Source of the DNA: Pipra filicauda
Lineage: Eukaryota; Chordata; Aves; Passeriformes; Pipridae
Length of the DNA: 64,000 nucleotides
Reading direction: 5' to 3'
Assembly: GCF_003945595.2 (NCBI RefSeq)
Contig: NW_024104365.1
Coordinates: 7,535,049 to 7,599,048, forward strand
This document shows positions 22,737-36,035 of the stretch, in pieces; position 1 is the first letter of the stretch; each line of letters begins with the position of its first letter. The position numbers and the translations under genes were made by a program. Under the pieces are notes generated by a model. The model was not told the origin of the DNA, searched no databases, and saw only the letters and a list, made by a program, of their open reading frames with translations.

Positions 22737-23318
22737 CCTTACCCAAACCTCCTGGAACACCTGTTGTGACAGAAAGCACAGCGACAAGCATAACATTGAC
22801 TTGGGATTCTGGAAACCCTGAACCAGTTTCTTACTACATAATCCAACACAAACCCAAAAACTCAGAGGAGCCATATAAAGAAATTGATGGTGTGGCCACA
22901 ACACGTTATAGCGTGGCTGGCCTAAGCCCATATTCAGAGTATGAATTTCGGGTAGTTGCTGTAAATAACATTGGGCGAGGGCCAGCCAGTGAGCCTGTGT
23001 CAACAAGGACTTCAGAGCAAGCACCTTCAAGTGCACCCCGCAATGTGCAGGCCCGTATGTTGAGCTCTACCACCATTTTAGTACAGTGGGAAGAACCTGA
23101 GGAACCTAATGGGCAAATACAAGGTTACAGAGTTTATTACACCATGGACCCCACTCAACATGTTAACAGCTGGATGAAGCACAACGTGGCTGACAGTCAT
23201 ATTACCACTATTGGGAATCTCGTACCCCAGAAAGCATACTCTGTGAAAGTTCTTGCTTTTACTTCTGTTGGGGATGGACCACTTTCTAGTGACATTCAGG
23301 TCATCACTCAAACAGGAG
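22737..23318 (+). CDS. PTPRD: PTPRD exon: fibronectin type III repeats 1 and 2
   Basis: 582 nt, phase 1 at both ends. FN1 runs from (A)[13 protein letters not shown] to TSEQ, with the B-strand tryptophan in LTWDSGN and the Y-x-F core in [13 protein letters not shown]2 runs from [13 protein letters not shown] to VITQTG, with LVQWEEP, GYRVYYT and [11 protein letters not shown]. Two complete domains on one exon contrast with the split FN3, FN5 and FN8. Donor GGAG|GTAAGC. In the transcript these domains extend the receptor into the synaptic cleft. The reading frame is fully open. Confidence 0.97.
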
Positions 23319-26077
23319 GTAAGCTAGCAGTGAACAGAGTTTGTGTGAAAAAAAATTGAATGCATACAGAAATTTTGCACAGAGAGACTTTGAGTTTAAA
23401 ATGTTGCAAAACCCCTCCCTTTCAAGGATAATCAGTTTATTCGGGCAGCTTTTGCGAAAACATTTTCTTAATTCCACAGTGCAAGTTATCTCTGAAGAGT
23501 GGAAATTACCCCCTCACACTTTTATTTCTTTTTTCATCAGTGTCAAGAAGTTTATCTGGAGTTTAACTGAAGTCTCAGGGTGACTTTCATTCTGGAGGTG
23601 GCCAAGTGTTGAGGCTTCTGTTTGGCAATGCTCTGCGCACCAAACAAGTTTGTCAAATAGTTCTTCGTAGCTTTCTTTGAGGAGTTGCCAGTGTTGGTAG
23701 GCTTTATTTAGGTGGCTTGTGACTCCCTTATGCCACATCACTCTAGTGAACCTTGCTTTTGGAAGTCTAAAATGTGTGTGTACCACGTGTGTATTCAGCT
23801 AGTTGGTAAGGTTCTGAGAACAAAATAAAACATGAAAGCATTAAATACAACAAGCATTTGTGTAGGTTCAAGCAAGCAGTTCTGTACACTTTGGATTTAT
23901 AAATCGAAACCTACCTGTCCTTACAAAGTGCACACCAAAAGGTCACATTTTCTTGGTTTGTCTTTGCAGTTAGGTTGTTTTGTTTCCATTCAGGAGTTTT
24001 AGGTCCATTAATTAGTTTTACTAGCAAAGGACAAGCAAGCACAGTGAAAAACATTGCAAAAAATATTTTATGAAATCTAAAGCAAGAAGCTCTGGGGTAG
24101 TTACACAAAATGGTTTATTGTAGCAATAAGAAATAAAAGCTCCTTTTGTCTAGCAGTTTAGAGAAAGCTCTATGAAATATTACTGTAGGTCAGTGATTGT
24201 CTAAAGTATATAATACTACTTGAATTTTTTAGTACAGGGACGTTTCCTGTTGCAGAATTTAGCATCCCTCAAAATCTTAAAAAACAGGTCTCTAAAATGT
24301 AACTGTAGACAGTTACGTTTCATCCAGTTTTTACTTCTGTGTTTTACCAATATGCATTTAATAATGACAGACAATGAGGTATTATCCTGGAATCTTTCTA
24401 GGTGTTGTATTACATAAAGATACGTGTTTCCTTTTGCAGTATCTCAGCTGAGAAGTTACAAAATTAACTATTTTTAGACCCTCTAGTGGTACATTAAAAT
24501 GTGTCTGCATGCACATGCAAATAGAAGTATGTATACCTGTCATAGTTCACAACTGTGAACCTCTTAGATTAGAAAGTGTTTGACAGTGGCTTCCCCAGTA
24601 AAGGATGAACGAATCGAAATAATGAGCACTGAGGCTCAGCTGGACTGTCCCAAGTCACATTACTTGCTAAGGTCAGTTCAGAAAAGTTCTGTTTATTAAA
24701 ACCTTCATAGAATTTGCTGTTAATCATGCCCATCTGTTCCTGATTACTGTTGCAATCTGAAGAAATTATAACAAAATTAATAGTGCTGGAGGTTTTCTCA
24801 GTACATGCTTTCAACTTCGTAACAGAGTTGACTTGATAATGTTTATTTGTGGCTAATTTAAAAAAAAAAAATGGGGTATACAGGAGGCATACTTAAGCAC
24901 TGATACTTTTCCTTGAAATACCAACATTTTAAATCAGAAAAGAGAAAAAACCTAAGAAAGTCTAGTTCAGTTTTTCAGTTCGGGGTATGTTTAAAAACTA
25001 AGATTTTCCCATTTTTCTATCCAGTAGTTTCTCTTCAGTGAACACCACAGAATAAAATGCCCTCTTTGCCCTTGTCTTCCAGATTTCCTGTATTGTAAAT
25101 CTGAATGATTTACAATGTGTTTGATTTTTTTTCCTTTTTTTTGTTAAACAAATAAGCCTACCATTATGAATATATAGCTTAAGCCTTATACTTACTTTGG
25201 GGATATTAGAGCATATATACAACAAAATCTTACTGACATCTGTGACTTACAGGCTCTGTTAAATAGTTCAAAGCTTTCCTCCCTTAAGTGTATTCTGATC
25301 TTTGGAGAGAAATTATGAAAATTAATAATTTGTTCTTAAAAAGACTGTGCAGAGGAATTTTTGCTTTCCTAGTACAGCAGAGTTTTCTTTTGAAATGCCT
25401 GTGAGTGGCTTCTTACTTTGCAGGTCAGCAGAAACTCTGCTGATAGTGAAGCAAGTTTTTAATTAAAATATTGACTTGGAGCATGTAGTTTGAGAGGAAG
25501 AGAAGGAAGCATTTTTCAGACAACCAGAAATAAAATATTTTTTAAAAAATCATGTTCAGTTTTGATTTTCAGTATTTTACTTAATCAGTTTAAGGCAAAG
25601 CCGTATCCTATTGCCCCACAATAGGACAATTAACCAGTTGTTTTCAGCACTGTTTTCTTTATGATAAAAAGACACCATTTTAAGAAATTCTTTAATCGGA
25701 AAAAAGCTGTGGAGATCAATTCCAAAAGTTATACCTAGGAAAGTCCTTATTCTTGCCTTTTGGGCCAAAGGATTTTATTCCCTTGAAGATGGAGTCAGGA
25801 CTGGACAGTTATTTAGGTGAATTGACTTACCAAATTTTAGACAAAAGAAACCTTGATATAACTTTTAGTGTGATACTTCTTGCCCTGTATATACTTTTTT
25901 AGAAAACAAAAACCTGTTGGTCTGCGTCCAGTTTAGGGGCTCAGCACATACTTCTTCTGTATCTTACTATATTTGCTTTCTGTGCTTAAAGTGGTCAGAA
26001 GTACATATACTCTGAGCAACTTATTTTAACCTGTGTGTACCAGGAAAATTTAGAGTTTTAAACTGTCTGGGTTTTGC

Positions 26078-26118
26078 TTTTGTTTCATTTCATTTTGTTT
26101 CATTTTATTTCATTTTTA
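26078..26118. repeat. (TTTCA/TTTTATTTCAT)n imperfect pentamer repeat
   Basis: Repeated TTTCATTTCATTTTGTTTCA-type units over about 40 nt. Confidence 0.8.
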
Positions 26119-27844
26119 CTGTGCAAAGAGAGGATAGCTACTGAAGGAATTAAGAGAATCTTGTCTTTGTTCTGAGCTTTGGTAGAAAGAGGGGAGAATG
26201 AGAGATGCATAAGGTCTATTGGATAGTGGGTTACTGGAGAAAGAGAGAGAAAAAATATTCAGCGAAATGAATGTGCAGCTGTAAGCATATGCTTCTTTAG
26301 ACAAAAACTTAAAATGTAAAACATACTATTAATTTTAAACCAAGGCTTCTCCATGATTTGGAGACTAAGGATCATTACAGTTATAAAGGGCTAATGTTTT
26401 GAACACATGAAAAAGGACAGTAATGAGAAGATTAAGTATCTGACTTGCAGGGTACATAAATGAAACCTTAGCTTAAACAAAATTAATGTTTCTGGAGTTC
26501 TTCTAGTAAAAGAAGATTAGAAAATCAGAGGAAGAGAGTCCATAGCAAGCAGATACTGTTCTGTGTTGTAGCTAGCTAACTACTTTACCAGAAATTCAAA
26601 ATTTTTGTTACTAACACAGTTTTCTGTTTACCTCAACCAGCTGAGGAGCTGTGCAGGAAACTAAAGTGCCCTTCTGATTTGAGATCCCATTTTATGATTC
26701 TGTTCTGGCACTTTAATCAGGGGTGAACACAGAACCACAATGAAAATGTCCACCAGTCTGTATTTGTTTCTGGTTATCCAGCAATAAACATGGAGGACTA
26801 GGCAAGCAAAAATGTAGACCTTTATATGAAGTTTTGAAAAAAGTCATGGACTTTGTTCTTTGTTTTATTATTGCATTGTAGTCTTTCATTGTGTATACTA
26901 CTTAAGATTTGTCATGTTTAGAAGTAAGAAGACTTATTTTGGAGCACAGGGAAGTTAAGGGTTTTAATGTACTTTTGTAGAGCACATTGCCCTCAAAGCA
27001 GAAAAAAACTGACAGTAGTGAGAGAATGCTTCCTCAGAAACATTCCCTTTAGTGACCTGCCCAAGTACAGCACTAATATGGAGTTAGATTTGATGTGTGA
27101 AATCAAAAACACTTCAGTAAGAGTATGAAGTCCACTTACGTAGATTTTGAAGTTTCTCTAGGTCTTTTTCTGTTTCTGAAGTGAAGCAGTAGCTTCTGTC
27201 AGCTCCAGCTTGGCTTAACTCCTATGTGCCACTGAAGATTTTTTTGAACAGCTGTTGTGTGTTCTGGGCGTAAATCCTAAATAGTTTAAAAGTTATTCTT
27301 CCACTTTCTTAACTAGTACTTTTCCTTTGTCTTAAGCAATGGGTTCCCTACAAGAGTTTTTTAGCAATACAGAGTGTTAGTTGCTGTTATTTTGGGTTTG
27401 TTTTCTTTCTTCTCCTTCTTCTCTTATCTGCCTGGAGCAATGCAGATTTCTCTGTCACCTCTTTCTTCTGTCAGTGTTTTCAGCATCAGAGTTGCCAAAC
27501 TACAGTTAAAAAATCTGAGGGGAGACTGGATTTTGCGGCAAGGTATTATTTTGACAAACAGCATTTGGAAAAGCCAATTAGCCATCAACTTGTCTTAAAA
27601 AATTATTGAGAATTGCAGACCTAAGACCACAAAGGGGTTTTTTTATAAAAGGAATACTTGGAGAATGGGGGTCTTAAAACATGCAGAGACAGGAAAGACC
27701 CTTAGTTCTCCATCTGCTGCCATATTTATCATAACAGATGGTACCAGCCTTCATATGAGTCACTTGACTGATTATTTACTATTGCTGCCTGACTGTGTTC
27801 TACAATTCATATATCCATACATTAAGTACAGATCGTAACATCAC

Positions 27845-28195
27845 GAAACAATTCAGGCTGGCAGGATGATCATCTAGGGAGGTCTCAAGCCACAGCCGCT
27901 GCCCAGAGCAGACTCAGCTGTGGGGTCGGACTAACTTTCTTAGGGCTTCACCCAGTTGAAGTGTAAAGCCCCCCAAGTCTGGTATGGTCAGCTTCCCTGG
28001 GTCCTGGCTTTATTGCTGTGTTGTCCTGAGCCTCTCATATTTCAGCTTGGGCTACTGCTTTTCACCTGCCACACCCTGTGAAGAGCCTGGCTGCATTTCT
28101 TCCGTCCCTTCCATCAGTGCTAAGAGTACTGTTGAGTGCCCCCAAAACCATCCCTTCTCCCAGCTAAGACATCCCTAGCCCTGAAGCCTCTCCTT
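27845..28195 (-). mobile_element. old CR1 LINE 3' fragment, minus strand
   Basis: The + strand shows degraded forms of CR1 3' region phrases in reverse orientation: GCCCAGAGCAGACTCAGCTG, then AGGGCTTCACCCAGTTGAAG, and towards the right GAAGAGCCTGGCTGCATTTC and CCTAGCCCTGAAGCCTCTCC. The order matches an antisense CR1. It is much more diverged than the two large copies, so it is probably an older subfamily. Boundaries are approximate. Confidence 0.75.
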
Positions 28196-28785
28196 GCAAA
28201 ATCAGAAGTATTTCTGTCAAAAATACTTAGTTGATATATGTTGTAATTGCTCCCTGTGTTTTGTGATCTTTTCCCCTTTTCACTTTGCAATACTTAGGCA
28301 GTGGTCTCTTTTAGACCAGGCATCTTTTAGAAAAACAGCTAATTAGTCTTATCCCTTTTTGTTCCTGTAAAAACAGTTGGTGTCTCATTACTCTCACTCA
28401 TTGAAAAAAAAAAGGACTGGTGGGGAATTGCAACCTCCACACAGGAGCTTGAATATGCACCTCATGTGGAAAGTTTATCCGCCTGTTTAAAGTTAGATAT
28501 CAAATCTGTAGCAGCATACACAAGGGCAGTGTTATCCTCAGAGTAATATTCTGTAAAAGTCTGGGGAAGATAAAAATTAAAATACAGTTTTTCTTACTGT
28601 TTGCTCCATGGAGTTTTTAGGTGTTTCACTGTACAAAAGATACATACTTGTAAAGCTCTAGTAGAGTTCTCCCCTGAAAAATGTGACGTCATTCTATTTG
28701 TCACACTTGGTTCTCAGTGTGTGCTGAGGAGTACTTTTTTTTTCCCCTTAAAAAACAGCATGCTACAACCACAGCGGTAGTGAAT

Positions 28786-28850
28786 CAAGGGTTGGACTTG
28801 ATGATCTTGGAGGTCCCTTCCAACCCAATGATTCTATGATTCTATGATTT
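28786..28850 (+). mobile_element. short CR1 LINE 3' end, plus strand
   Basis: Contains GGGTTGGACTTGATGATCTT, then GGAGGTCCCTTCCAACCC, and ends in ATTCTATGATTCTATGATT, the near-consensus CR1 3' terminus. It is about 65 bp, a strongly 5'-truncated insertion and little diverged. Confidence 0.93.
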
Positions 28851-29085
28851 TATTCTCAAACAGCTAGAAATGCTGTGGAAAACTGTTTTGTGCCTTATCA
28901 ACAGCACTATTAACTGAAAGTAATGTTTTAGAACTTGGGTGCCAAAACTATTTTATACAATCCAATGATAGAGGTATATTTTACTGTCTTTTCCCAGTCA
29001 GCCTTATTATTTGCTTTAGATTTGAAGACGTAAATGAAGGTAACATTTGGTCTGGATAATTTCTGTGACCATTACCCAAGATACA

Positions 29086-29101
29086 ACAAGAACGTTCTTG
29101 T
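29086..29101. repeat. 16-bp perfect palindrome
   Basis: ACAAGAACGTTCTTGT equals its reverse complement. It includes GAANNTTC, the inverted unit of a heat-shock element, but only two units are present. Confidence 0.75.
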
Positions 29102-29783
29102 CTAGTGCAATCAAAATTGTATTTTTACTTCTTGCAATTAGAGTGTGTTGTCACTAGAAATTCCATTATATGGGTAAAAGTACTAGTCTTTAAAGTGTAG
29201 AAATATGTCACTAATGACAGCTTAACTGAAGATCTCTTCAGTAGGTTATACCTTCTTCAGATTACACAAGCATTCAATATGTAGATGACTCAAAGAGCAG
29301 GATGTGTTTACTGTCTTTTTTTTATTAGCTGAGCAAGTAACTTTCATATTTGGAAATGAATGTAATGGTTTTAACACTTTATTCTAGACTATTCCAAGCA
29401 ATCATATGTTCTACTAGCTTTTCCCCATACACATACAAATATATAGATGTATATGTTTGCATTTTCACATGTAGGTTATTAGATCACTTGTATTTATCAC
29501 CAGCCATCTCTTCAATTGCTTTTCAGTTTTGTGTGCATTACTTATACTATGAAACATTTATTTGAAACCATTGATAATTTTTTAACATATGAATTAAATG
29601 TATCAGTATTCTTTTTCTATGCTCAGATTAATTTACGTCATAGTACTGTAAATCAATTTGTTTAAGTTTAGTAAGTTAAATGAAGTAATATTGTGTGAAA
29701 TATTCAGATAGTAGTTTAAAAGGTTCGAAAGTGTTAAACTAGCCAAATAAATAACAGGCAACACTACTCAACTTTTTCTTTAG

Positions 29784-29917
29784 TGCCTGGTCAACCACTG
29801 AACTTCAAAGCAGAACCTGAGTCTGAAACGAGCATATTGCTTTCCTGGACACCTCCACGCTCTGATACCATTTCCAGCTATGAACTGGTTTACAAAGATG
29901 GGGAACATGGGGAGGAG
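29784..29917 (+). CDS. PTPRD: PTPRD exon: first half of FN3
   Basis: 134 nt, phase 1 in and phase 0 out. Encodes (V)[14 protein letters not shown] through [10 protein letters not shown] to DGEHGEE. The core tryptophan is in LLSWTPP and the C-strand tyrosine in YELVYKDG. Acceptor TTTCTTTAG, donor GAG|GTAAGT. The repeat is completed by the exon at 31183. Confidence 0.96.
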
Positions 29918-31182
29918 GTAAGTGGCAATTGTACATCTTTTAAATAATCTTTAGTGAGTCAGACATGAAATGCTGCAATGGTTTAAATTTCATGTATTAG
30001 TAAGTTTCTTTAGTACAAATGCCTTGATGCTTAAGACTTTGTTAAACCCAAGAGTTAGTCTAGGGACAGATTGAAAGTGTGTAAACAGCTGAAAATGCTG
30101 TTGATGGTTACCAGCCAGTGGAATTTTGCTGTAGACAGCAATGTGTCCTTCACAGAAGTTCCATCCAGTTTCAGACATTGATTGTGTCCCCAAGCCTGTT
30201 CCTCTACACAGGCTTGGAAGCAAAAGTGTCTGGGGGCATGTTATGGACCTTTAAGCTTTTTTTTGACTTGTACTTGGATGCTGCAGTCTATTTTCAGCCT
30301 TAGGTAATTTTTGTTTCTCTATGCCATCAGGTAAGAGAATTATCAGGCCTTTTCAGTCTTTCAATAATAATTGGGAATAAAACATGGGTTTTTTTCTAAA
30401 GATGAAAACCTGCTATGGACTTATTCTGTACCATTATTTCATAAATAATTTTCAGTTTGAGGGCCTTTGTTGTGTTTCTACTATAAACTTCAGAGTAATT
30501 TTCCGATAGGAAAAATGTGATCTTACGAGGTGTCCCAGACAAAATAAAGAAGCCAGGAGTGTCAGAAGGCAGCAGGGGAGTGTCAGTCTTATTGGTTTCT
30601 TCTGCATCATCTACTCATTGCCAGTGCTTCAGCTGAGCTTACATTTATGACAGCTTCACACATACGCTGTGAATACATAAGCTTATTTAGTGGAAGGGGA
30701 CCAGAACCATACTTCACCTCCAAATAGGATGCAGGCCTCTTCTTAATAAGTTACCCTTTGGCCAATTTTGCTTCTTAATGATTTGAAGAAAAAATCTAAC
30801 TACATGGTTAAACTCAAGATTATTTACACTATAAAATGTTGTAGTTCACTGTTGTAAAAGAGGCTTTGTTCATGTGGTATTGCCTGAAAAGCCTCTTATG
30901 CTTTGTACACAGCTATTTGTTCCTCAAACAGTCAAGTGGTGTTTCTGTCTCTGAGTTCCACCTTTTAAACTGTTGACTTTAAAAAATACTGTTCCTTTTA
31001 TGTGTTTGTCAAATTAATGTATTAATTTTTGGTTTGGTTTAGTTTGGTTCTGATTTATTTTCCTGAATTTAAGTTTTTCTCAATGGGGTTATCAGAGTAT
31101 GAAAGCGTTTCCTGTATGGGCAACATATAGAATTCAGATTCTCTGAATACTAATCAAGACATCCTCTTATGCTTACCTTTAG
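29918..31182 (+). other. intron splitting FN3
   Basis: 1265 nt of AT-rich intron with no recognisable repeat family, gene or RNA. Confidence 0.85.
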
Positions 31183-31327
31183 CAACGGGTTTCCACCGAA
31201 CCTACTACATCTTATCGTCTGCAAGGTTTAAGACCAAACAGCCTGTACTTATTCCGTCTAGCTGCACGTTCTCCTCAAGGCCTGGGTGCTTCAACAGCAG
31301 AAATCTCAGCGAGAACCATGCAGTCAA
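31183..31327 (+). CDS. PTPRD: PTPRD exon: second half of FN3
   Basis: 145 nt, phase 0 in and phase 1 out. Encodes [18 protein letters not shown] through [14 protein letters not shown] to SARTMQS. The hydrophobic Y-x-F-R-L core of the F strand is clear. Acceptor TTACCTTTAG, donor TCAA|GTAGGT. The split lysine codon A|AG is completed by the FN4 exon. Its phase also allows direct joining to the FN8 exon at 45604, skipping FN4-FN7. Confidence 0.96.
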
Positions 31328-34300
31328 GTAGGTGTCTTTCCTTGCAAACTTTATTCTCTTGTGTTGTATTTCTTGAAGAGATTAATCTCATTAGTCCAGA
31401 GAGGCATCAATAAAGGCAGAATACAGCATTCATGCTGCTTAATAGAGCAAAAGAATGCTTAAAATGTATATTTTTGAGGTGTATTGTGATCAACTTAATA
31501 TGAGTGGCTTTTACATAGTTTCAAAAAACGACCTCTGTAAACCAGTGTCTAAGGAGGCAATATAATGCTGTCATAGTCATATTTTATTTTATGTTCTAAT
31601 AAGGTAAAATGTTGTATCATGCAATAGGTGCGCATTAATAACAGTTCTTTACCCATAAAATTCCACCCGTCTGTGTATTTCCTGTAATACTAGGTTGTTT
31701 CTGCAGCATCTCCCTGAAGTACAAAAATCTGTAGAGTGGGTCATGTTGAACATTTGAGACTGTACCAAAAATTTCTTAACAACTCTTCTGTAGTAGCTAA
31801 TAATCCCGATTTTGTTAGATTTTCTTAATCTGGTCTTTTTACAGCGTTCAGTCATTTTACACCAGTAGAAAAGTAGTTTTCTCACTGGTGCTTGTGGAAA
31901 CAGTGTCATTAAACTCATCACATTTGCCCGCAAATGAGAGGTAAAAATTTGTCAGAGATTTATATATACACCTTAAAATATTTAAATTAAGACTTAACTA
32001 AAACAATCAGATATTTAGCAATGATGTCCATAAGTGTTATTTTTGCCTGATAGATTATGCTTTTCTGACAGTTTGCGTTATAATGTGTCATTTTAAAACT
32101 TAGTGCAATTCTATTTGTATTTGTTTTAAATTAAACAGCCTGTTTTTAAAGTAATATTATTCAAAACAGAAAATTCAATTTCTCAATTGGCATGAGTCTT
32201 TTTAATTTGCAATCATGGCAGATGTGATTACACAATCATTCCTTGGTAGCGTTATTTATTAATAGCAGTTAGTGTGACTGGAGACACAGTGCTACACGCT
32301 TTAACCAAAGCTAAATGTGTTTCTGAAGCACTTCTAAAGCATTTGGAACAAGCATAAAAGACAGCTATATAACAAGGCTGGTTTTAGAGATAGTGGCAAG
32401 GCACCTTTTCATTTTAATAATCCAGAATCAATAATTTGATTAAGAAAAAGGTATTTATTTATTCTGGGAGTCATTTCAACTATTTAGAATGCTCATTCTC
32501 TTATATTGAGCGAAGATTGCTTAGACTGTGCATACAAAGTAAACATCTAGGAGCCAAGGCTTGCATGTTCCATGTTTAAGGATATTACCAGTTTTCCTTT
32601 CTTGAATATAGGAACACATTATATTTTTCTCAGCCTTCTGTCTTCAGATAGTAGGGAGATCCAGTTGATTTCAGTGGTCAGACCCAAGTTATTTGCTGAA
32701 AATATTACAACCTTTTGTTTGCAAAAAAAGTTTATTTAAAAAAAAAGTATATACATTAATAAAACTGGTTACACAAGTAGCCTTCAAATTATCCTTTCTT
32801 ACCTAAGTGCCATATATTTGCATTTTAAGGGTATAATGAATTAAAAATTAATAAACTTCTATGAGTTTATTAGCAATATTCACCAGAATATGCTATTGCC
32901 TTTCATCTTGGTATCAGAGGAAGATGCTGCAGGGATTTATTTCTTTTTTGTCAGACCCTTAAGGGACATTTTACAAGTATTTTACTTCCTGCACAAGATA
33001 ATGGTAGAAGGCGATTTGCATGTTTTGAGTACTTGATTACTGAATTAGTGTATATAAAAACAATCCCAAATGTGATAAATCTGTTCCCCCATCCACCTCC
33101 TCTAGGTATTTGAAATACTGGTACATTCCCTCATACTTTCCCTTCAGAAGAGCAGTGTACCATACTGAGTAAAAAGCCATTGATCCCTGTGGAAAGAGCT
33201 GTATGGAACTGAAAGCTACATGTGTAAATGCAGGAGGTCACAGCAGGTCCTAGGCCTTGTCTGTTGTTTTAATTTTGTTTCATGTACCTAATATAAATAT
33301 AAATATCCATTTGTTTATTTTTTCCCTTAAAAAGTGGGGAAGAAAATTGGAGGGAGGGGGGAGACAGGGGTAAATAAAGGTCTAACACAATAAAATTTAT
33401 GTTTTCCTTATAAGAGAGAAGGCAGAAATAGGAAAGGAATCTGCATCTACTACTTCTGCGAGTGACTTTGAGCTATGGCTCATTTTTTTTGGTGCTCTGA
33501 ATGATTTGTTAGCGAGCATAGGTTTTGCTAAGTCAAAGTGCATTGAAGCCCATAAATGCACACCTAACTTACAGTACTTGATTTGCCTTACTGAAAGCAG
33601 TGAAATAACATACATGCTTAAATGTCCTGGAGCTTGGAAATGGTAAATATGCTAACATATTCCTTCAAAAAAAAGGCAGTAAAGGTGAGCACTTCTGCTC
33701 CGGAAGGTTGGTGCTGGTGACAAGAGATGAAACAAAGTCAGAAACTCCCACCATTCTGATGTGCTGATCTTGTAAACTCTCTTTGTAAAATGAATACTGC
33801 TATACCTGCTTTCTTGATGCATTGTTTGGGGTAGATTTTTTTTTTCTGTAGAAGTAATTTACATTACTGGTAGGATTAACTCTTTGCTAGCAAAGGTGTC
33901 TCCAAGAGGAGTTAAAAAAATAAAACTGACAGCTGATCTAGGGTAAGTACAAGTTACAGTCAGAATCAACAAGCCTGTCACTTTTTCCTGGTAGGTAAAT
34001 CTTTGACTAAAACTTTCTTCATCTTCTATGGACTGCATGCTCCTATTATGTTGGGTGCAATAAATGTTTCATTAAATGCTTTCTATTTAAATGTAATTTA
34101 TGGTTGACTTGTGTCAGGCAGACTCTGTTATTTAAAAAAAAATAATTTGTTTAGGAGAGTGGAAAGGCTGCAAAAATGGCAATCTGTGGAGCAATTTCTA
34201 GCAATTACTGCAAGTTTTTGGGAGTTCTGTTAAAAGAGATTTTTTTTCTCAAGGAAAGTAAAGCCACTTGAAGGGGATATGTCCAAATTTGTAAGTAAAT

Positions 34301-34699
34301 ACGTGTCACATGTCATTTAAAATATTATAGCTTGCACTAATTGCAATGATTATAAGGATAGATCAGTAGTCATAAAAGTGTTACATTTTTGTTTATTTCA
34401 AGAAGAATTTTAATTACAGGTAGGTAATATTATTTTGAGGCTTCATTTTCATATATTTCCCCCACACCCTTTTTCACCATTTAGTTGGTCTCTTCATTTT
34501 CAGTTTCCTCATGTTAATAAGCCAAGGTGCATATGATTATCTGATGTTTTGCTTTTTTAAGTTTCTACTTTTTCTTTTGTTTCTTTATTATTTTCATTTG
34601 GGTGTCCTTTATTTATTTTTATTTTTTTCTTTTGTTCATTTTTTTCAATCACTCCTATCCTTCCACTCAAATCCTCCTTTAACCCACTACTGAAATTAG
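31328..34699 (+). other. intron between FN3 and FN4
   Basis: 3372 nt, AT-rich. I see no repeat family or exon. The stretch at about 32170-32310 looks unusually balanced and non-repetitive, and could be a conserved non-coding element, but nothing in one sequence alone proves that. The last 150 nt are pyrimidine-rich. Confidence 0.8.
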
Positions 34700-35005
34700 A
34701 GCCATCAGCTCCTCCTCAAGACATTAGTTGCACAAGCCCCAGCTCCACTAGCATTTTGGTAAGTTGGAAACCTCCACCGGTGGAAAAGCAGAACGGCATT
34801 ATCACTGAATACTCCATCAAGTACATTGGGATTGATGGAGAAGATGTCAAGCCCCATGAAATTTTGGGAATTTCCTCGGACAGTACCCAATATCTTTTGG
34901 AACAGCTGGAAAAATGGACTGAATACCGGATATCTGTGACTGCTCACACTGATGTTGGACCTGGCCCAGAGAGCTTAGCAGTATTGATTCGGACAGATGA
35001 AGATG
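34700..35005 (+). CDS. PTPRD: PTPRD exon: FN4
   Basis: 306 nt, phase 1 at both ends, one complete FN3 fold from (K)[14 protein letters not shown] to VLIRTDED. Key core residues are W in LVSWKPPP, Y in TEYSIKY, and the [14 protein letters not shown] motif. Acceptor TGAAATTAG, donor GATG|GTATGT. It is the first exon of the FN4-FN7 block that can be left out in short LAR-type isoforms without changing frame. Confidence 0.97.
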
Positions 35006-36035
35006 GTATGTTGCCTCCACTACATCAGTTTGCACCTCTATGACTCTCTGTCGATCTGCTGTCTTTTGTGTAGGCTAAACAGTAATTTTTTTCTGCTCCT
35101 CTCTTTTTACCAAATATAATCAAATATTTTCGCCCTTTGAGCTTTGTAATCAAAGACTTGTCCTTTCTACACCATTTTTATATTTGATATTTTTGTAATT
35201 TTTTATCAGAAAGCACTGTTTTTGTGAGTGACATGAATTTGCTGCTCCTTTTTGCACATACATATCCTTCTTGCTCCTTGAACATGAAAATAATTCTCAG
35301 AAAAAAAACTTTCTGCCTTTTCCTTGATTTTACCATCACTGTTATTTTTAAACACTTATGTCTATAAACTTTTTTTCAGGTTTTGTTTTTTTTTTTGTTT
35401 TTTGTTGTTTTTTTTTTTAACTGCTTTCTTCTTCCATATTGTGCTTTTTGATTTGCTTTTTGGGGGGTTGTTTGTTTTTTTTTTTTTTTTTTGGTTGGAT
35501 TTTTTTTTTTTTAGTTTTGTTTTTTGATCTGGAAAACTGATGCTCCTCACGTTTTCTTTTCTTCCATTCTTGAAAGTGACAGAAGACAGCCTTGTTATCA
35601 ACCTCCTTTTTATACTACTGAGGAAAAAAAATCAAAACAAAACAAAACATAGAACTTGGCGAACAAAAACAAGAGAAACTTTTTTTGAAATCTTTTGTGG
35701 TTTTGTTGCTGTTATTGTAGTATTATTATTTCAATGATTAAAATATCTCTTTGTACTATAATGCTTTGAATCTCAAAGCATCTTCCTTGGCTTTTGTACA
35801 TTTTTACATGTTTTTCTATTTCTCTAATACTCCTTTTTCTTCCATTTTTTGCATCAGTCATGTTTTTTGATCTTTTCACTGAAAGGTAGAGCAGATTGGT
35901 TGAGCAGTTTCATTTGTGGAATAATTTGTATTCTTCAAAGAAAACATAGTGAGTCTGCCCTTTTTTAAGAAAAAGAAAAAGCCATGGGTGGGAGAGGTGC
36001 CTGTAATTCTCTTCTGTCCAATGATGTTGTTCCAG
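35006..36035 (+). other. intron between FN4 and FN5
   Basis: 1030 nt, dominated by T-rich low complexity (35372-35530). The acceptor reads TGTTGTTCCAG. No other feature was seen. Confidence 0.85.
35372..35530. repeat. T-rich low-complexity tract with G interruptions
   Basis: Long T runs separated by G or GTT, including GGGGGGTTGTTTG near 35461. It explains the phenylalanine-rich and lysine-rich chance frames on the two strands. Confidence 0.88.

Larger units (their letters stand above)
23319..29783 (+). other. large intron between FN2 and FN3
   Basis: 6465 nt. It contains two CR1 fragments (27845-28195 on -, 28786-28850 on +) and a TTTCA-type repeat (26078-26118). A 16-bp palindrome lies at 29086-29101. 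No exon was recognised, and the small open frames have no domain signature. Confidence 0.85.

Noticed and set aside
22701..23036. 111-codon minus-strand frame over FN1
   Set aside because: Shadow of the strongly coding FN1-FN2 exon on the + strand.
35324..35527. Phenylalanine-rich frame resembling transmembrane segments
   Set aside because: Derived from poly-T low complexity in the FN4-FN5 intron.
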